This document shows positions 17,443-25,215 of a stretch of DNA of 41,726 bases, piece by piece. The position numbers and the translations under genes are program-made. How positions within the stretch are numbered: the first letter of the stretch is position 1; the number at the start of each line of letters is the position of its first letter. The notes beneath the pieces were generated by a model, which worked only from the letters and a program-made list of their open reading frames with translations, was not told where the DNA came from and ran no database searches. Source of the stretch: Ruegeria aquimaris. Lineage in GTDB: Bacteria > Pseudomonadota > Alphaproteobacteria > Rhodobacterales > Rhodobacteraceae. The stretch is taken from contig NZ_JAOWLB010000029.1 in the NCBI RefSeq assembly GCF_025751555.1, positions 1-41,726 on the forward strand, written 5' to 3'.

Positions 17443-18744
17443 GTGTCGCGGACCAAGGATCTAATCGAACGGCGTGTATCGGCAGTGGCCAAGGGCGTTG
17501 CAACGCGCGGCATCTATGCGGCCCGCGCTGAAAATGCCGAATTGTGGGATGTGGACGGCAAGCGTTATCTCGACCTTGCTGCCGGAATTGCGGTTAACAA
17601 TACCGGCCACCGCCACCCCAAATTGATGGCGGCCGTGGCAGCCCAGGCCCAAGCCTTTACCCATACTTGTTTCCATGTCGCCCCCTACGAGGGCTATGTG
17701 CAGCTGGCCGAACGGCTGAACGCGGCCACTCCGGGGGATTTCGCCAAAAAGACCATGCTGGTCACGACCGGGGCCGAAGCGGTGGAAAACGCGGTCAAGA
17801 TGGCGCGGGCCTTTACCGGGCGGTCGGGTGTCATCGCCTTTTCCGGGGCGTTTCACGGCCGCACGCTGATGGGGATGGCGCTGTGCGGCAAGGTTCAGCC
17901 TTACAAGCGCGCCTTTGGCGCGATGCCGCCCGAGGTCTATCACGCGACCTTCCCGAACGCCTATCACGGGGTCACGCCGGAGATGAGCCTGGCGCAGCTC
18001 GACCAGCTGTTCCGCTCGACCATCGACCCGGAGCGGGTGGCGGCGATCATCATCGAGCCGGTGCAGGGCGAGGGCGGGTTCAATATCGCGCCGCCAGAAT
18101 TCCTGCGCGGGCTGCGGGCGGTCTGCGATACGCATGGCATCGTGCTGATCGCGGACGAGGTGCAGGCGGGCATGGCGCGGACCGGCAAGCTTTTTGCCAT
18201 GGAACATGCGGGGGTGGCGGCCGATCTGGTGACCATGGCCAAGGGGCTGGCCGGGGGCTTTCCGCTGTCGGCGGTAACGGGCCGGGCCGAGATTGTCGAC
18301 GCGGCGCCGATGGGCGGCATTGGCGGCACCTATGCGGGCAATCCGCTGGCCGTGGCAGCCGCCAATGCGGTGCTTGATGTCATCGCCGACGAAAATCTGT
18401 GCACCCGGGCCGAGCAGGTGGGCGATGTGTTGCGACACCGGCTCACGGCGATGGCCGCGCGGCAAGGGATGGAGGCGATCGGCGATGTGCGCGGTATGGG
18501 CGCCATGGTGGCGTTCGAACTGGTCGCCGACCGGGCGACGCGGGCACCCGACGCGGCATTGACCCAAGCCATCGTCGCCGAGGCAGAGGCGCGCGGGCTG
18601 ATCATTCTGCCCTGTGGCACGCATGGCAACGTGGTGCGCCTGTTACCGCCACTGACCATCCCGATGGCACAGGTGGACGAGGCGCTCGACGTCCTCGAAG
18701 CCGCGCTTGAGGCGGCTATCGGCAAGGCGGCGCGGGCGGCCTGA
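17443..18744 (+). CDS. gabT: Class III omega-aminotransferase, 4-aminobutyrate transaminase type
   Basis: A PLP enzyme of about 433 residues, strongly like GabT: RRVSAVAKGVATRGIYA, DVDGKRYLDLAAGIAVNNTGH, TTGAEAVENAVKMARAFTGR, FSGAFHGRTLMGMAL, IIEPVQGEGGFNIAP, ADEVQAGMARTGKLFA and the Schiff-base lysine Lys267 in TMAKGLAGGFPLS. It should move the terminal amino group of an omega-amino acid (GABA, 5-aminovalerate or 6-aminohexanoate) to 2-oxoglutarate. I place the start at GTG 17443, with GGAGG five bases upstream; the ATG at 17431 would overlap that site and has none of its own. It heads a tight operon with a semialdehyde dehydrogenase, the usual partner. Exact chain length of the substrate cannot be read from sequence. 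Confidence 0.88.
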   Translation: MSRTKDLIERRVSAVAKGVATRGIYAARAENAELWDVDGKRYLDLAAGIAVNNTGHRHPKLMAAVAAQAQAFTHTCFHVAPYEGYVQLAERLNAATPGDFAKKTMLVTTGAEAVENAVKMARAFTGRSGVIAFSGAFHGRTLMGMALCGKVQPYKRAFGAMPPEVYHATFPNAYHGVTPEMSLAQLDQLFRSTIDPERVAAIIIEPVQGEGGFNIAPPEFLRGLRAVCDTHGIVLIADEVQAGMARTGKLFAMEHAGVAADLVTMAKGLAGGFPLSAVTGRAEIVDAAPMGGIGGTYAGNPLAVAAANAVLDVIADENLCTRAEQVGDVLRHRLTAMAARQGMEAIGDVRGMGAMVAFELVADRATRAPDAALTQAIVAEAEARGLIILPCGTHGNVVRLLPPLTIPMAQVDEALDVLEAALEAAIGKAARAA

Positions 18745-18771
18745 GCCAACACCCCAACGGGAGGAACTGCG

Positions 18772-20202
18772 ATGAAAACGAACCTCGTTGCCGGGGAATG
18801 GATCGGCGCGTCCGACGCTTCGGAAAACCGCAACCCGGCGGACCGGTCCGAGCTGATCGGGCTTTACGCCCAGGGTTCGGCCGAGACGGTGCAGGCGGCG
18901 GTAGAGGCCGCGCAAGGCGCGCTGGCGCGATGGGCGGCCAGCACACCGCAACGTCGGGCCGATCTGTTGGAAACCGTGGCCCAGACCATTCTGGCCCGTG
19001 CGGACGAGATTGGTCATCTGTTGGCGCGTGAAGAGGGCAAGACGCTGGCCGAAGCCCGGGGCGAGGCGGTACGGGCCGGGCAGATCTTTCGTTTCTTCGC
19101 GGGCGAGGCGCTCAGGATTTACGGCGACGCGCTGGCCTCGATCCGCCCCGGAGTGGGCATCGAGGTGACGCGCGAGCCGGTGGGCGTGGTGGGGATCATT
19201 ACACCGTGGAACTTCCCCATCGTTATCCCGGCTTGGAAAATCGCTCCCGCGCTGGCCTATGGCAACACGGTGGTGTTCAAGCCGGCCGACCTGACACCTG
19301 GTTGTGCGCATCTGCTGGCCGAAATCCTTTACCAGGCGGGCGTTCCTGCCGGTGTGTTCAACCTGGTCATGGGGCGCGGTGCGGTGGTGGGTGATGCCCT
19401 TGTAAAGCATCCCGGCGTCGACGCGATTTCCTTTACCGGTTCGGTTCCGGTGGGCCGGGCGCTGGCGGTCGAGGCCGCGCGGGGCCTGAAAAAGCTGCAA
19501 CTCGAAATGGGCGGCAAGAACCCGATGGTGGTTCTGGACGATGCCGATCTCGATATCGCGGTCGAGGCTTGTCTGAACGGCGCGTTCTATTCAACCGGAC
19601 AGCGCTGCACCGCCTCCTCGCGGCTGATCGTCGAGGCGGGGATACACGATGCCTTTGTCGAAAGGCTGGTGGCAGGGGCGCAGGCGCTGCGCGTGGGCGA
19701 CCCGCTGGACGGCGCGACCCAGGTCGGGCCGGTGGTGTCTGACGCGCAATTGCAGGGCAATCTCGCCTATGTCGATCTGGCGCGGGACGAGGGGTGCGAG
19801 GTGATCGGCGGCGAGCGTCTGAACGGAGACACCGAAGGGTATTTCCAGCGGCCCGCAGTATTTCTGGGAGCTTCGAACAGCATGCGGTCGAGCCGCGAGG
19901 AGATTTTCGGGCCCTGCGCCAGCGTGATCAAGGCGGCCGATTTCGAACAGGCGCTGGCGCTGGCCAACGATACCGAATTCGGCCTCAGCGCAGGGATCTG
20001 CACGGGCAGCCTGAAACACGCGCGCGCGTTCCGGCAGCGGGTAAAAGCGGGCATGGTGATGGTCAACCTGCCAACGGCCGGGGTCGACTATCATGTGCCC
20101 TTCGGCGGGCGAAAGGGGTCGTCCTATGGCCAACGGGAACAGGGGCGCTATGCCGCCGAGTTCTATACCACGGTCAAGACAGCCTATGAGTTCGCGGGAT
20201 GA
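18772..20202 (+). CDS. Semialdehyde dehydrogenase (aldehyde dehydrogenase family)
   Basis: A 476-residue NAD(P)-dependent aldehyde dehydrogenase with the complete active site: TPWNFPIVIPAWKIAPALAYGN, the catalytic Glu245 in LQLEMGGKNP and the nucleophile Cys279 in GQRCTASSR. The C-terminal VPFGGRKGSSYGQREQGRYAAEFYT resembles 2-oxoglutarate-semialdehyde and related dehydrogenases more than classic GabD. Placed just after the transaminase (GGGAGGA seven bases before the ATG), it most simply oxidises the omega-oxo acid to a dicarboxylate: succinate, glutarate or adipate. Its stop overlaps the kinase start. Confidence 0.9.
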   Translation: MKTNLVAGEWIGASDASENRNPADRSELIGLYAQGSAETVQAAVEAAQGALARWAASTPQRRADLLETVAQTILARADEIGHLLAREEGKTLAEARGEAVRAGQIFRFFAGEALRIYGDALASIRPGVGIEVTREPVGVVGIITPWNFPIVIPAWKIAPALAYGNTVVFKPADLTPGCAHLLAEILYQAGVPAGVFNLVMGRGAVVGDALVKHPGVDAISFTGSVPVGRALAVEAARGLKKLQLEMGGKNPMVVLDDADLDIAVEACLNGAFYSTGQRCTASSRLIVEAGIHDAFVERLVAGAQALRVGDPLDGATQVGPVVSDAQLQGNLAYVDLARDEGCEVIGGERLNGDTEGYFQRPAVFLGASNSMRSSREEIFGPCASVIKAADFEQALALANDTEFGLSAGICTGSLKHARAFRQRVKAGMVMVNLPTAGVDYHVPFGGRKGSSYGQREQGRYAAEFYTTVKTAYEFAG

Positions 20203-21296
20203 ACGGGATGGAGGCCATTCTGGCGATCAACCCAGGCACCACGACGACGCGCTGCGCGCTCTACGTGTCGCGCGGCGGCTCGGTGGAGCCGCTGGCGGAA
20301 GAAACCTTTGAGCATGACGAAACAGAGATGGCGCAGTTTTCGAACATCGCGGCCCAGCTCGACTTTCGTTCGGCCCAGGTGGCGGCGTTTCTGGACTGGC
20401 ATCCGGATGTGCGGCTGGTGGCCTGCGCCGGGCGGGGCGGCATGCTGACGCCGGTTCCGGCCGGGGTGATCGAGGTTTCCGACGCGTTGGTCGATTTCGC
20501 GCTGCATCGGCCGGTTTATCAGCACGCCAGCAATCTGGGCGCGCCGCTGGCTCATCGTATTGCCAGCGCGCAAGGCGCGCGCGCCTTCATTGTCGATCCG
20601 GTCAGCGTGGACGAACTGGCGCCCGTGGCGCGTGTTTCGGGTTTTGCCGAGATTCCGCGATTTTCCTTTGTTCACGCGTTGAACATCCGCGCCTGCGGTC
20701 GGCGGCTGGCAAGCGATCTGGGCAAACCGTTTGACGAATTGCGGGCGGTTGTGGCGCATCTGGGCGCCGGGTTTTCCATCGCGACGCTGCTGGACGGGCG
20801 CCTGGTCGACAGCTCGAACCGGATGGAATCCTCGCCCTTCACGCCAGAACGGGCAGGCGGGTTGCCGCCGCTGCCGCTGATCGAGCTGTGCTATTCGGGC
20901 CGCTACACGCGCGAGGAATTGCTCAAGAAACTGTACGGGCAGGGCGGGGTTTACGGGCTGCTCGGCACCAAGGATATCCGGCGCGTCGAGGCTATGATAG
21001 CGGCAGGCGACGAGAGAGCAGCGCTGGTCTTCGAGGCGATGCTCTATCAGGTGGCCAAGACGATGGGCGCCATGGCGTCGGTGGCGGATTTCGATCTCGA
21101 CGGGATCGTCCTGACCGGCGGACTGGCCAGCAGCGCCCAAGTGCGCGGATATCTCGAGGGCAAGCTGGCACGGCTGGCGCCCCTCTTCACCTATCCGGGT
21201 AGCGACGAGTGTCGGGCGCTGGCCGAAGGTGCGGCGCGGGTGCTGTGCGGGACCGAACAGGCGATGCGCTGGCCGCTTGCGGCGCAAGCGGCATGA
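20199..21296 (+). CDS. Butyrate-kinase-like acyl kinase
   Basis: A 365-residue acetokinase-superfamily protein of the butyrate kinase type: ILAINPGTTTTRCALY phosphate loop, CAGRGGMLTPVPAG, SNLGAPLAHRIA, FIVDPVSVDELAPVARVSG, VAHLGAGFSI, GLLGTKDIRRVEAM and DGIVLTGGLASS. The family interconverts an acid plus ATP with its acyl phosphate. It overlaps the dehydrogenase stop by 4 bp and the phosphotransacylase start by 4 bp. Butyrate kinases are best known from fermenters making butyrate; here, after an acid-producing dehydrogenase, the likely direction is acid activation. Chain specificity is unknown, hence no symbol. Confidence 0.88.
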   Translation: MNGMEAILAINPGTTTTRCALYVSRGGSVEPLAEETFEHDETEMAQFSNIAAQLDFRSAQVAAFLDWHPDVRLVACAGRGGMLTPVPAGVIEVSDALVDFALHRPVYQHASNLGAPLAHRIASAQGARAFIVDPVSVDELAPVARVSGFAEIPRFSFVHALNIRACGRRLASDLGKPFDELRAVVAHLGAGFSIATLLDGRLVDSSNRMESSPFTPERAGGLPPLPLIELCYSGRYTREELLKKLYGQGGVYGLLGTKDIRRVEAMIAAGDERAALVFEAMLYQVAKTMGAMASVADFDLDGIVLTGGLASSAQVRGYLEGKLARLAPLFTYPGSDECRALAEGAARVLCGTEQAMRWPLAAQAA

Positions 21297-22240
21297 CAGC
21301 GGTACGGTCGTTCGCGGCGCTGCGCGGGCTTGCCCGCGCCGCTGCCCCGCTGCAGCCCGTGGTGGCGGGCGGTGAAGCGGCAGAAGTGATGACGGCGTTG
21401 GCGGCCATGCTGGAGAGCGGCTTGATCGATGGCGCGGTGGTGACCGGCGATCCCGAAGCGATGGCATCCTTGATGGCGCCGGGGCTGCAAGGGGTTATCG
21501 AGGTTGTACCGGCTTTCGGTGTTCAGGACTGCGCCCGTGCGGCGGTGGCGGCCATTCGCGCGGGGCGCGGCGATGTGCTGATGAAGGGTCATGTCGACAG
21601 CGGCAGTTACCTGCGCGCGGTGGTCGACCGCGCCGACGGGCTGCGTGACGGCGATGTCCTGTCCAACGTGACGGTGGCGGAAATGCCCTCGCTCGGGCGG
21701 CTGATCGCGGCGACGGATAATGGTATCGTGCCGATGCCGACGCTGGATCAAAAGCGTCTGATCGTGTGTAACACCTTGCCGCTTTTTACCGGGCTGGGGG
21801 TGCGCCCCGTGAAGGTGGCCGCCGTTTGCGCGACCGAAAAGGCCAGCGATGCGATCCCGGCGACACGCGACGCCGAAGCGCTGGCGCGCGCGGGGCTGCC
21901 GGGGTTCGAAATCGGTGGGCCAATGGGCTATGACGTGGCCGTGTCGCCTGAGGCGGCGCAGATCAAGGGTTTACAGGACATGCCAGCGGCGGGGGCGGCC
22001 GATCTGCTGCTGTTTCCCACCATCGATGCCGCCAATGCGGTGGCCAAAGCGTGGAAGTTTCACGGCCAGGCAAAGACCGGCTCTATCGTGCTGGGGGCAC
22101 GGGTTCCGGTGCTGCTGAACTCACGCTCGGATTCGGCGGCGCGGCGGGTGAACGCGCTGTTGCTGGCGGGCGCGGTTCTGCGCGGGCATACCCTCGCGGG
22201 ATCAGGCGGGGCGAGGCAACGCGCCGCGCTGGAACTCTGA
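21293..22240 (+). CDS. Phosphate-butyryltransferase-like acyltransferase
   Basis: A 315-residue PTA_PTB family protein: VVAGGEAAEVMTALAAMLESGLIDGAVVTGD, DVLMKGHVDSGSYLRAVVD, MPTLDQKRLIVCNTL, GPMGYDVAVSPEAAQIKG and the C-terminal TGSIVLGARVPVLLNSRSDSAARR. It transfers an acyl group between phosphate and CoA and, with the kinase, would make an acyl-CoA from a free acid and ATP. The ATG at 21293 overlaps the kinase stop; a frame open from 21209 is only read-through over that gene. Its 3' end overlaps the convergent araC-type gene by 39 bp. Confidence 0.88.
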   Translation: MTAVRSFAALRGLARAAAPLQPVVAGGEAAEVMTALAAMLESGLIDGAVVTGDPEAMASLMAPGLQGVIEVVPAFGVQDCARAAVAAIRAGRGDVLMKGHVDSGSYLRAVVDRADGLRDGDVLSNVTVAEMPSLGRLIAATDNGIVPMPTLDQKRLIVCNTLPLFTGLGVRPVKVAAVCATEKASDAIPATRDAEALARAGLPGFEIGGPMGYDVAVSPEAAQIKGLQDMPAAGAADLLLFPTIDAANAVAKAWKFHGQAKTGSIVLGARVPVLLNSRSDSAARRVNALLLAGAVLRGHTLAGSGGARQRAALEL

Positions 22241-23164
22241 CGGCGTCATCCCGAACTTGGCCTTGAACAGCCGCGAAAACTGCGCCTGGTCGGCAAAGCC
22301 GAACCGATAGGCCACCTCGGAAATGGGCAGATCGCGCGAGGCCTGAAGCCGGTCGCGCGCCGCCACCAGCCGCTGATCGCGGATCTGCTGGCTGACCGTG
22401 CCGTTCACATCCTTGAACAGGTCGTGCAGATAGCGTTTGGAGATGCCACAGGCATCGGCGATCAGATCGGGGGAAAGATCTGGGTCCTTCAGGTTGGCGC
22501 GGATGTATTTCTCGACCCGCGACAGATGCGCGGCGCGGACCGAGGAATAGCCGCTTTCGCTGGCGTTCGATGCATCGTTGAGGGCAAGTCCCAGAAGTTC
22601 AAGCAACTGCCGGCCGATGGTTTCGCGGGCCGTGGGGGTCAGATCGTCGATCTGGCTCTGCGCGTGGCTGACCATGGTGGCAAAAAGCCCCGCCGTGCCG
22701 GTGGTGGCGTCGATCACCCGGGCGCAAAAGCGATCGGGCTGGCGTACCCGCTCGGCCAGCGCCCGGCGGCTGACCTTGAGAACGTAGAGATCGTTGGGGC
22801 GCTCGTAGAGAAAGCGATAGGGTTCATCGCCGCGCTCGATGATAAATCCGCCGGGATCGCAGCGCACGTCTTGGCCCATCTGACGAAACTCGACCGATGT
22901 GGCGCGGGGCAGCGTGACAAGGTACTCTTCTTCCTGGGCGCTACGGATATGCGAACGGCGGCGTTCGTAGTTCACCGGATCCGAGGTGAGCCGCGACATG
23001 CCGACATGGCCAAGCTCGGCCCGGGCCAGTTCGCCGTTGAAATGGACCGGATCGCGGAATTGCAGCTCAAGCGGAAAGTAGGCTTCGGACACCACCGCAT
23101 TCCATTTGCTGGAACGATGCTGCGGTTCTATCGCGCCAGTCGAAAAGCGTAAAGCGGCTGCCAT
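22202..23164 (-). CDS. AraC-family transcriptional regulator
   Basis: A 320-residue regulator. The N-terminal 200 residues form an AraC-binding-like sensor (FEAR-like: FPLELQFRDPVHFNGELARAELGHVGMSRL; FIIERGDEPYRFLYER). The C-terminal 105 hold the double helix-turn-helix (LIADACGISKRYLHDLFKDVNG; ISEVAYRFGFADQAQFSRLFKAKFGMTPSEFQ). GGAGG precedes the ATG. It is divergent from the hydantoinase genes, and three 9-base repeats spaced exactly 22 bp lie between them, so it probably activates hyuB-hyuA-liv. The inducer is unknown. Confidence 0.92.
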   Translation of the reverse strand: MAAALRFSTGAIEPQHRSSKWNAVVSEAYFPLELQFRDPVHFNGELARAELGHVGMSRLTSDPVNYERRRSHIRSAQEEEYLVTLPRATSVEFRQMGQDVRCDPGGFIIERGDEPYRFLYERPNDLYVLKVSRRALAERVRQPDRFCARVIDATTGTAGLFATMVSHAQSQIDDLTPTARETIGRQLLELLGLALNDASNASESGYSSVRAAHLSRVEKYIRANLKDPDLSPDLIADACGISKRYLHDLFKDVNGTVSQQIRDQRLVAARDRLQASRDLPISEVAYRFGFADQAQFSRLFKAKFGMTPSEFQRGALPRPA

Positions 23165-23226
23165 CGAATAGTCCTCCCTCGGTGAACTTTACGTTACGGA
23201 ACGCCCAGAACCAAAGAAAAACAGGC

Positions 23227-23279
23227 GTTCTGCGCTCTGCGTCAACTCATCCTGCGCTGGTTGACAAATTATCCTGCGC
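23227..23279 (+). promoter_or_regulatory. Three phased AraC-type half-sites upstream of hyuB
   Basis: ATCCTGCGC occurs at 23249-23257 and 23271-23279, and a 7/9 match (GTTCTGCGC) at 23227-23235. The spacing is 22 bp each time, two helical turns. A perfect TTGACA at 23261-23266 lies between the last two and could be a -35 box, but no good -10 follows, as expected for an activated promoter. The hyuB start is at 23438, leaving a leader of about 150 bases. Confidence 0.55.
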
Positions 23280-23437
23280 CATCTGCCAAAGCTTTGTGCA
23301 CGGATCGTCAAGACTGGAATCGTTTTCCCGGGAACCCTGTCTGCCAGATCGAAGTGCAGCGGAATGTGGCGGATCGGGGGGAACAATCGGAAACCCGACA
23401 GGCGCGTCTTCTGCACCCAAGCAGAGGACCGGAAACA

Positions 23438-25189
23438 ATGGCAGAACGACAAGTCGACCCGATCACGCTTTCAGTGGTGAGAGGTGTTCTTGAGACCACC
23501 CAGCGCGAGATGACGATGGCATTGGAAAAGACCGCGCGCAGTTCAGTCTTCAACCTGGCGCATGATTATTCCACCGCCTTGTTCAACCATACGCCCGAGA
23601 TGATCCTGCAAGGGCAAGATATTCCGATCCATCTGGGATCACTCATCCCCGCAATGAAGGCGGTCAACAAGTTCTTCGATGGTGACATCAACGAGGGCGA
23701 CCTGATCCTACATAACGACCCCGATTATGCCGGGTCGCACATCATCGACACCTGCATGTATTACCCGGTGTTCTACAAGGGCGAGCTGGTGTTCTGGACC
23801 GTGTGCAAGGGCCACCTGACCGATATCGGCGGGCCGGTTCCGGCAGGCTACAACCCCGAGGCCAAGGAGATCTTTGCCGAAGGGCTGCGTATTCCGCCGG
23901 TCAAGATCTGGGACAAGGGTGTTCCGCGCAACGACGTGCTGAACCTGCTCTTGACCAACATGCGGGCGCGGCGCGACCAGGAGGGCGATTTCAACGCCCT
24001 GATCGGCGCCTGCCAGGTGGGCGCTCGCAACCTGATCGCGTTGATGGATAAATACGGCAAGGACGTGGTGCAGGACTGCATCGAAGAGCTTTTGGCGATG
24101 GCAAACCGGCACATGTCCGGGCTGATCGCCAAGGTCCCGGACGGGACCTACAGCGGCACGGCAGTGCTGGAGGATGCAGGCCACGGATTTGGCGATTTCG
24201 ACATCACCGCGACGGTCACGATCAAGGGCGAGACCTGTCATATCGAGATCGCCAGCCCACCGCAGATCCCCTATTTCATCAACTCTTACGAGGGCAATTC
24301 CTATTCCGGCGTCTATCTGGGCCTGATGATGTTCGCGCAGTTGCCGCCGCCCTATAACGAGGGGCTGTATCGAAATGTGACGGTCGACATGGGCCCCAAG
24401 GGCACGCTCTGCAATGCCAAGCCGCCCGCACCCCACATGAACTGTACCACCACCCCGATGGAGACGCTGACCGATGCGGTGCGGCTGGCCTTTGAGCAGG
24501 CGGCGCCGGACAAGGTTTCGGCCTCGTGGGGACATGCCAATGGCTGCAATATCGCGGGCTGGGATACCCGGCACGACGAAGAATACGTGACCATGGTACT
24601 GGCCTCGATCATCTCGGGGGCGGGGGCCACGGCCAGCCAGGACGGCTGGCATGCCTGCGGACCGGAATGCTGTTTCGGCGCGCTAACCAGCGGCGACATC
24701 GAGATGCTGGAGCATTCTTATCCGATCATCATCCACGAATACGGTCTGATGACCGACAGTGGTGGCGCGGGCAAGTTCCGGGGCGGCTCGGGCACCCGCT
24801 GGGAGGTCGAACCGCTGGACCGTGACATGACGCTGATCACCTTTGGCGAGGGCCGCCGCATTCCGGCGATGGGCGCTGCCGGGGCGAAATCCGCCATGGT
24901 CGAGAAAAAGGTCGGGCGACTCGAAGTCACCCGCGACGGGGAAACCCGGATCATCACCGACAACGTGATCGAAACCATCAGGCCCGGCGAACGCGCGGCC
25001 AACATCAATCCGGGCGGTGGCGGCTATGGCAACCCGTTTGAACGCGAGGTGCAAAAGGTGGTTGCCGATATCCGCAACGGGCTGGTGTCGATCGAGGGCG
25101 CCCGGCTGGATTATGGCGTGGTGATTGCCGATCCCGAAACGCTGACCGTGGACGAAGCCGCCACGGCCAAGGCCCGCGCGGCGGCCTGA
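23438..25189 (+). CDS. Hydantoinase B/oxoprolinase-family subunit
   Basis: A 583-residue HyuB-type subunit: VDPITLSVVRGVLETTQREM, ARSSVFNLAHDYSTALFN, the metal-site-like GDLILHNDPDYAGSHIIDTCMYYPVF and KGHLTDIGGPVPAGY, EGNSYSGVYLGLMMF, APHMNCTTTPMETL and the C-terminal GGSGTRWEVEPLD...INPGGGGYGNP. With HyuA it forms an ATP-dependent cyclic-amide hydrolase; relatives act on hydantoins, 5-oxoproline, caprolactam or valerolactam, and others are acetophenone or acetone carboxylases. The ATG at 23438 (GAGGA upstream) is preferred; 59 in-frame residues before it overlap the regulatory region. The substrate cannot be told from sequence. Confidence 0.9.
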   Translation: MAERQVDPITLSVVRGVLETTQREMTMALEKTARSSVFNLAHDYSTALFNHTPEMILQGQDIPIHLGSLIPAMKAVNKFFDGDINEGDLILHNDPDYAGSHIIDTCMYYPVFYKGELVFWTVCKGHLTDIGGPVPAGYNPEAKEIFAEGLRIPPVKIWDKGVPRNDVLNLLLTNMRARRDQEGDFNALIGACQVGARNLIALMDKYGKDVVQDCIEELLAMANRHMSGLIAKVPDGTYSGTAVLEDAGHGFGDFDITATVTIKGETCHIEIASPPQIPYFINSYEGNSYSGVYLGLMMFAQLPPPYNEGLYRNVTVDMGPKGTLCNAKPPAPHMNCTTTPMETLTDAVRLAFEQAAPDKVSASWGHANGCNIAGWDTRHDEEYVTMVLASIISGAGATASQDGWHACGPECCFGALTSGDIEMLEHSYPIIIHEYGLMTDSGGAGKFRGGSGTRWEVEPLDRDMTLITFGEGRRIPAMGAAGAKSAMVEKKVGRLEVTRDGETRIITDNVIETIRPGERAANINPGGGGYGNPFEREVQKVVADIRNGLVSIEGARLDYGVVIADPETLTVDEAATAKARAAA

Positions 25190-25215
25190 AGCCTCTGACA
25201 TAAAAGGATTATCTC

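Noticed and set aside
17443-22240. Taurine degradation operon (transaminase plus phosphotransacylase)
   Set aside because: The transaminase is GabT-like, the acyltransferase is of the butyryl type with a kinase, and there is no sulfoacetaldehyde acetyltransferase (xsc) gene.
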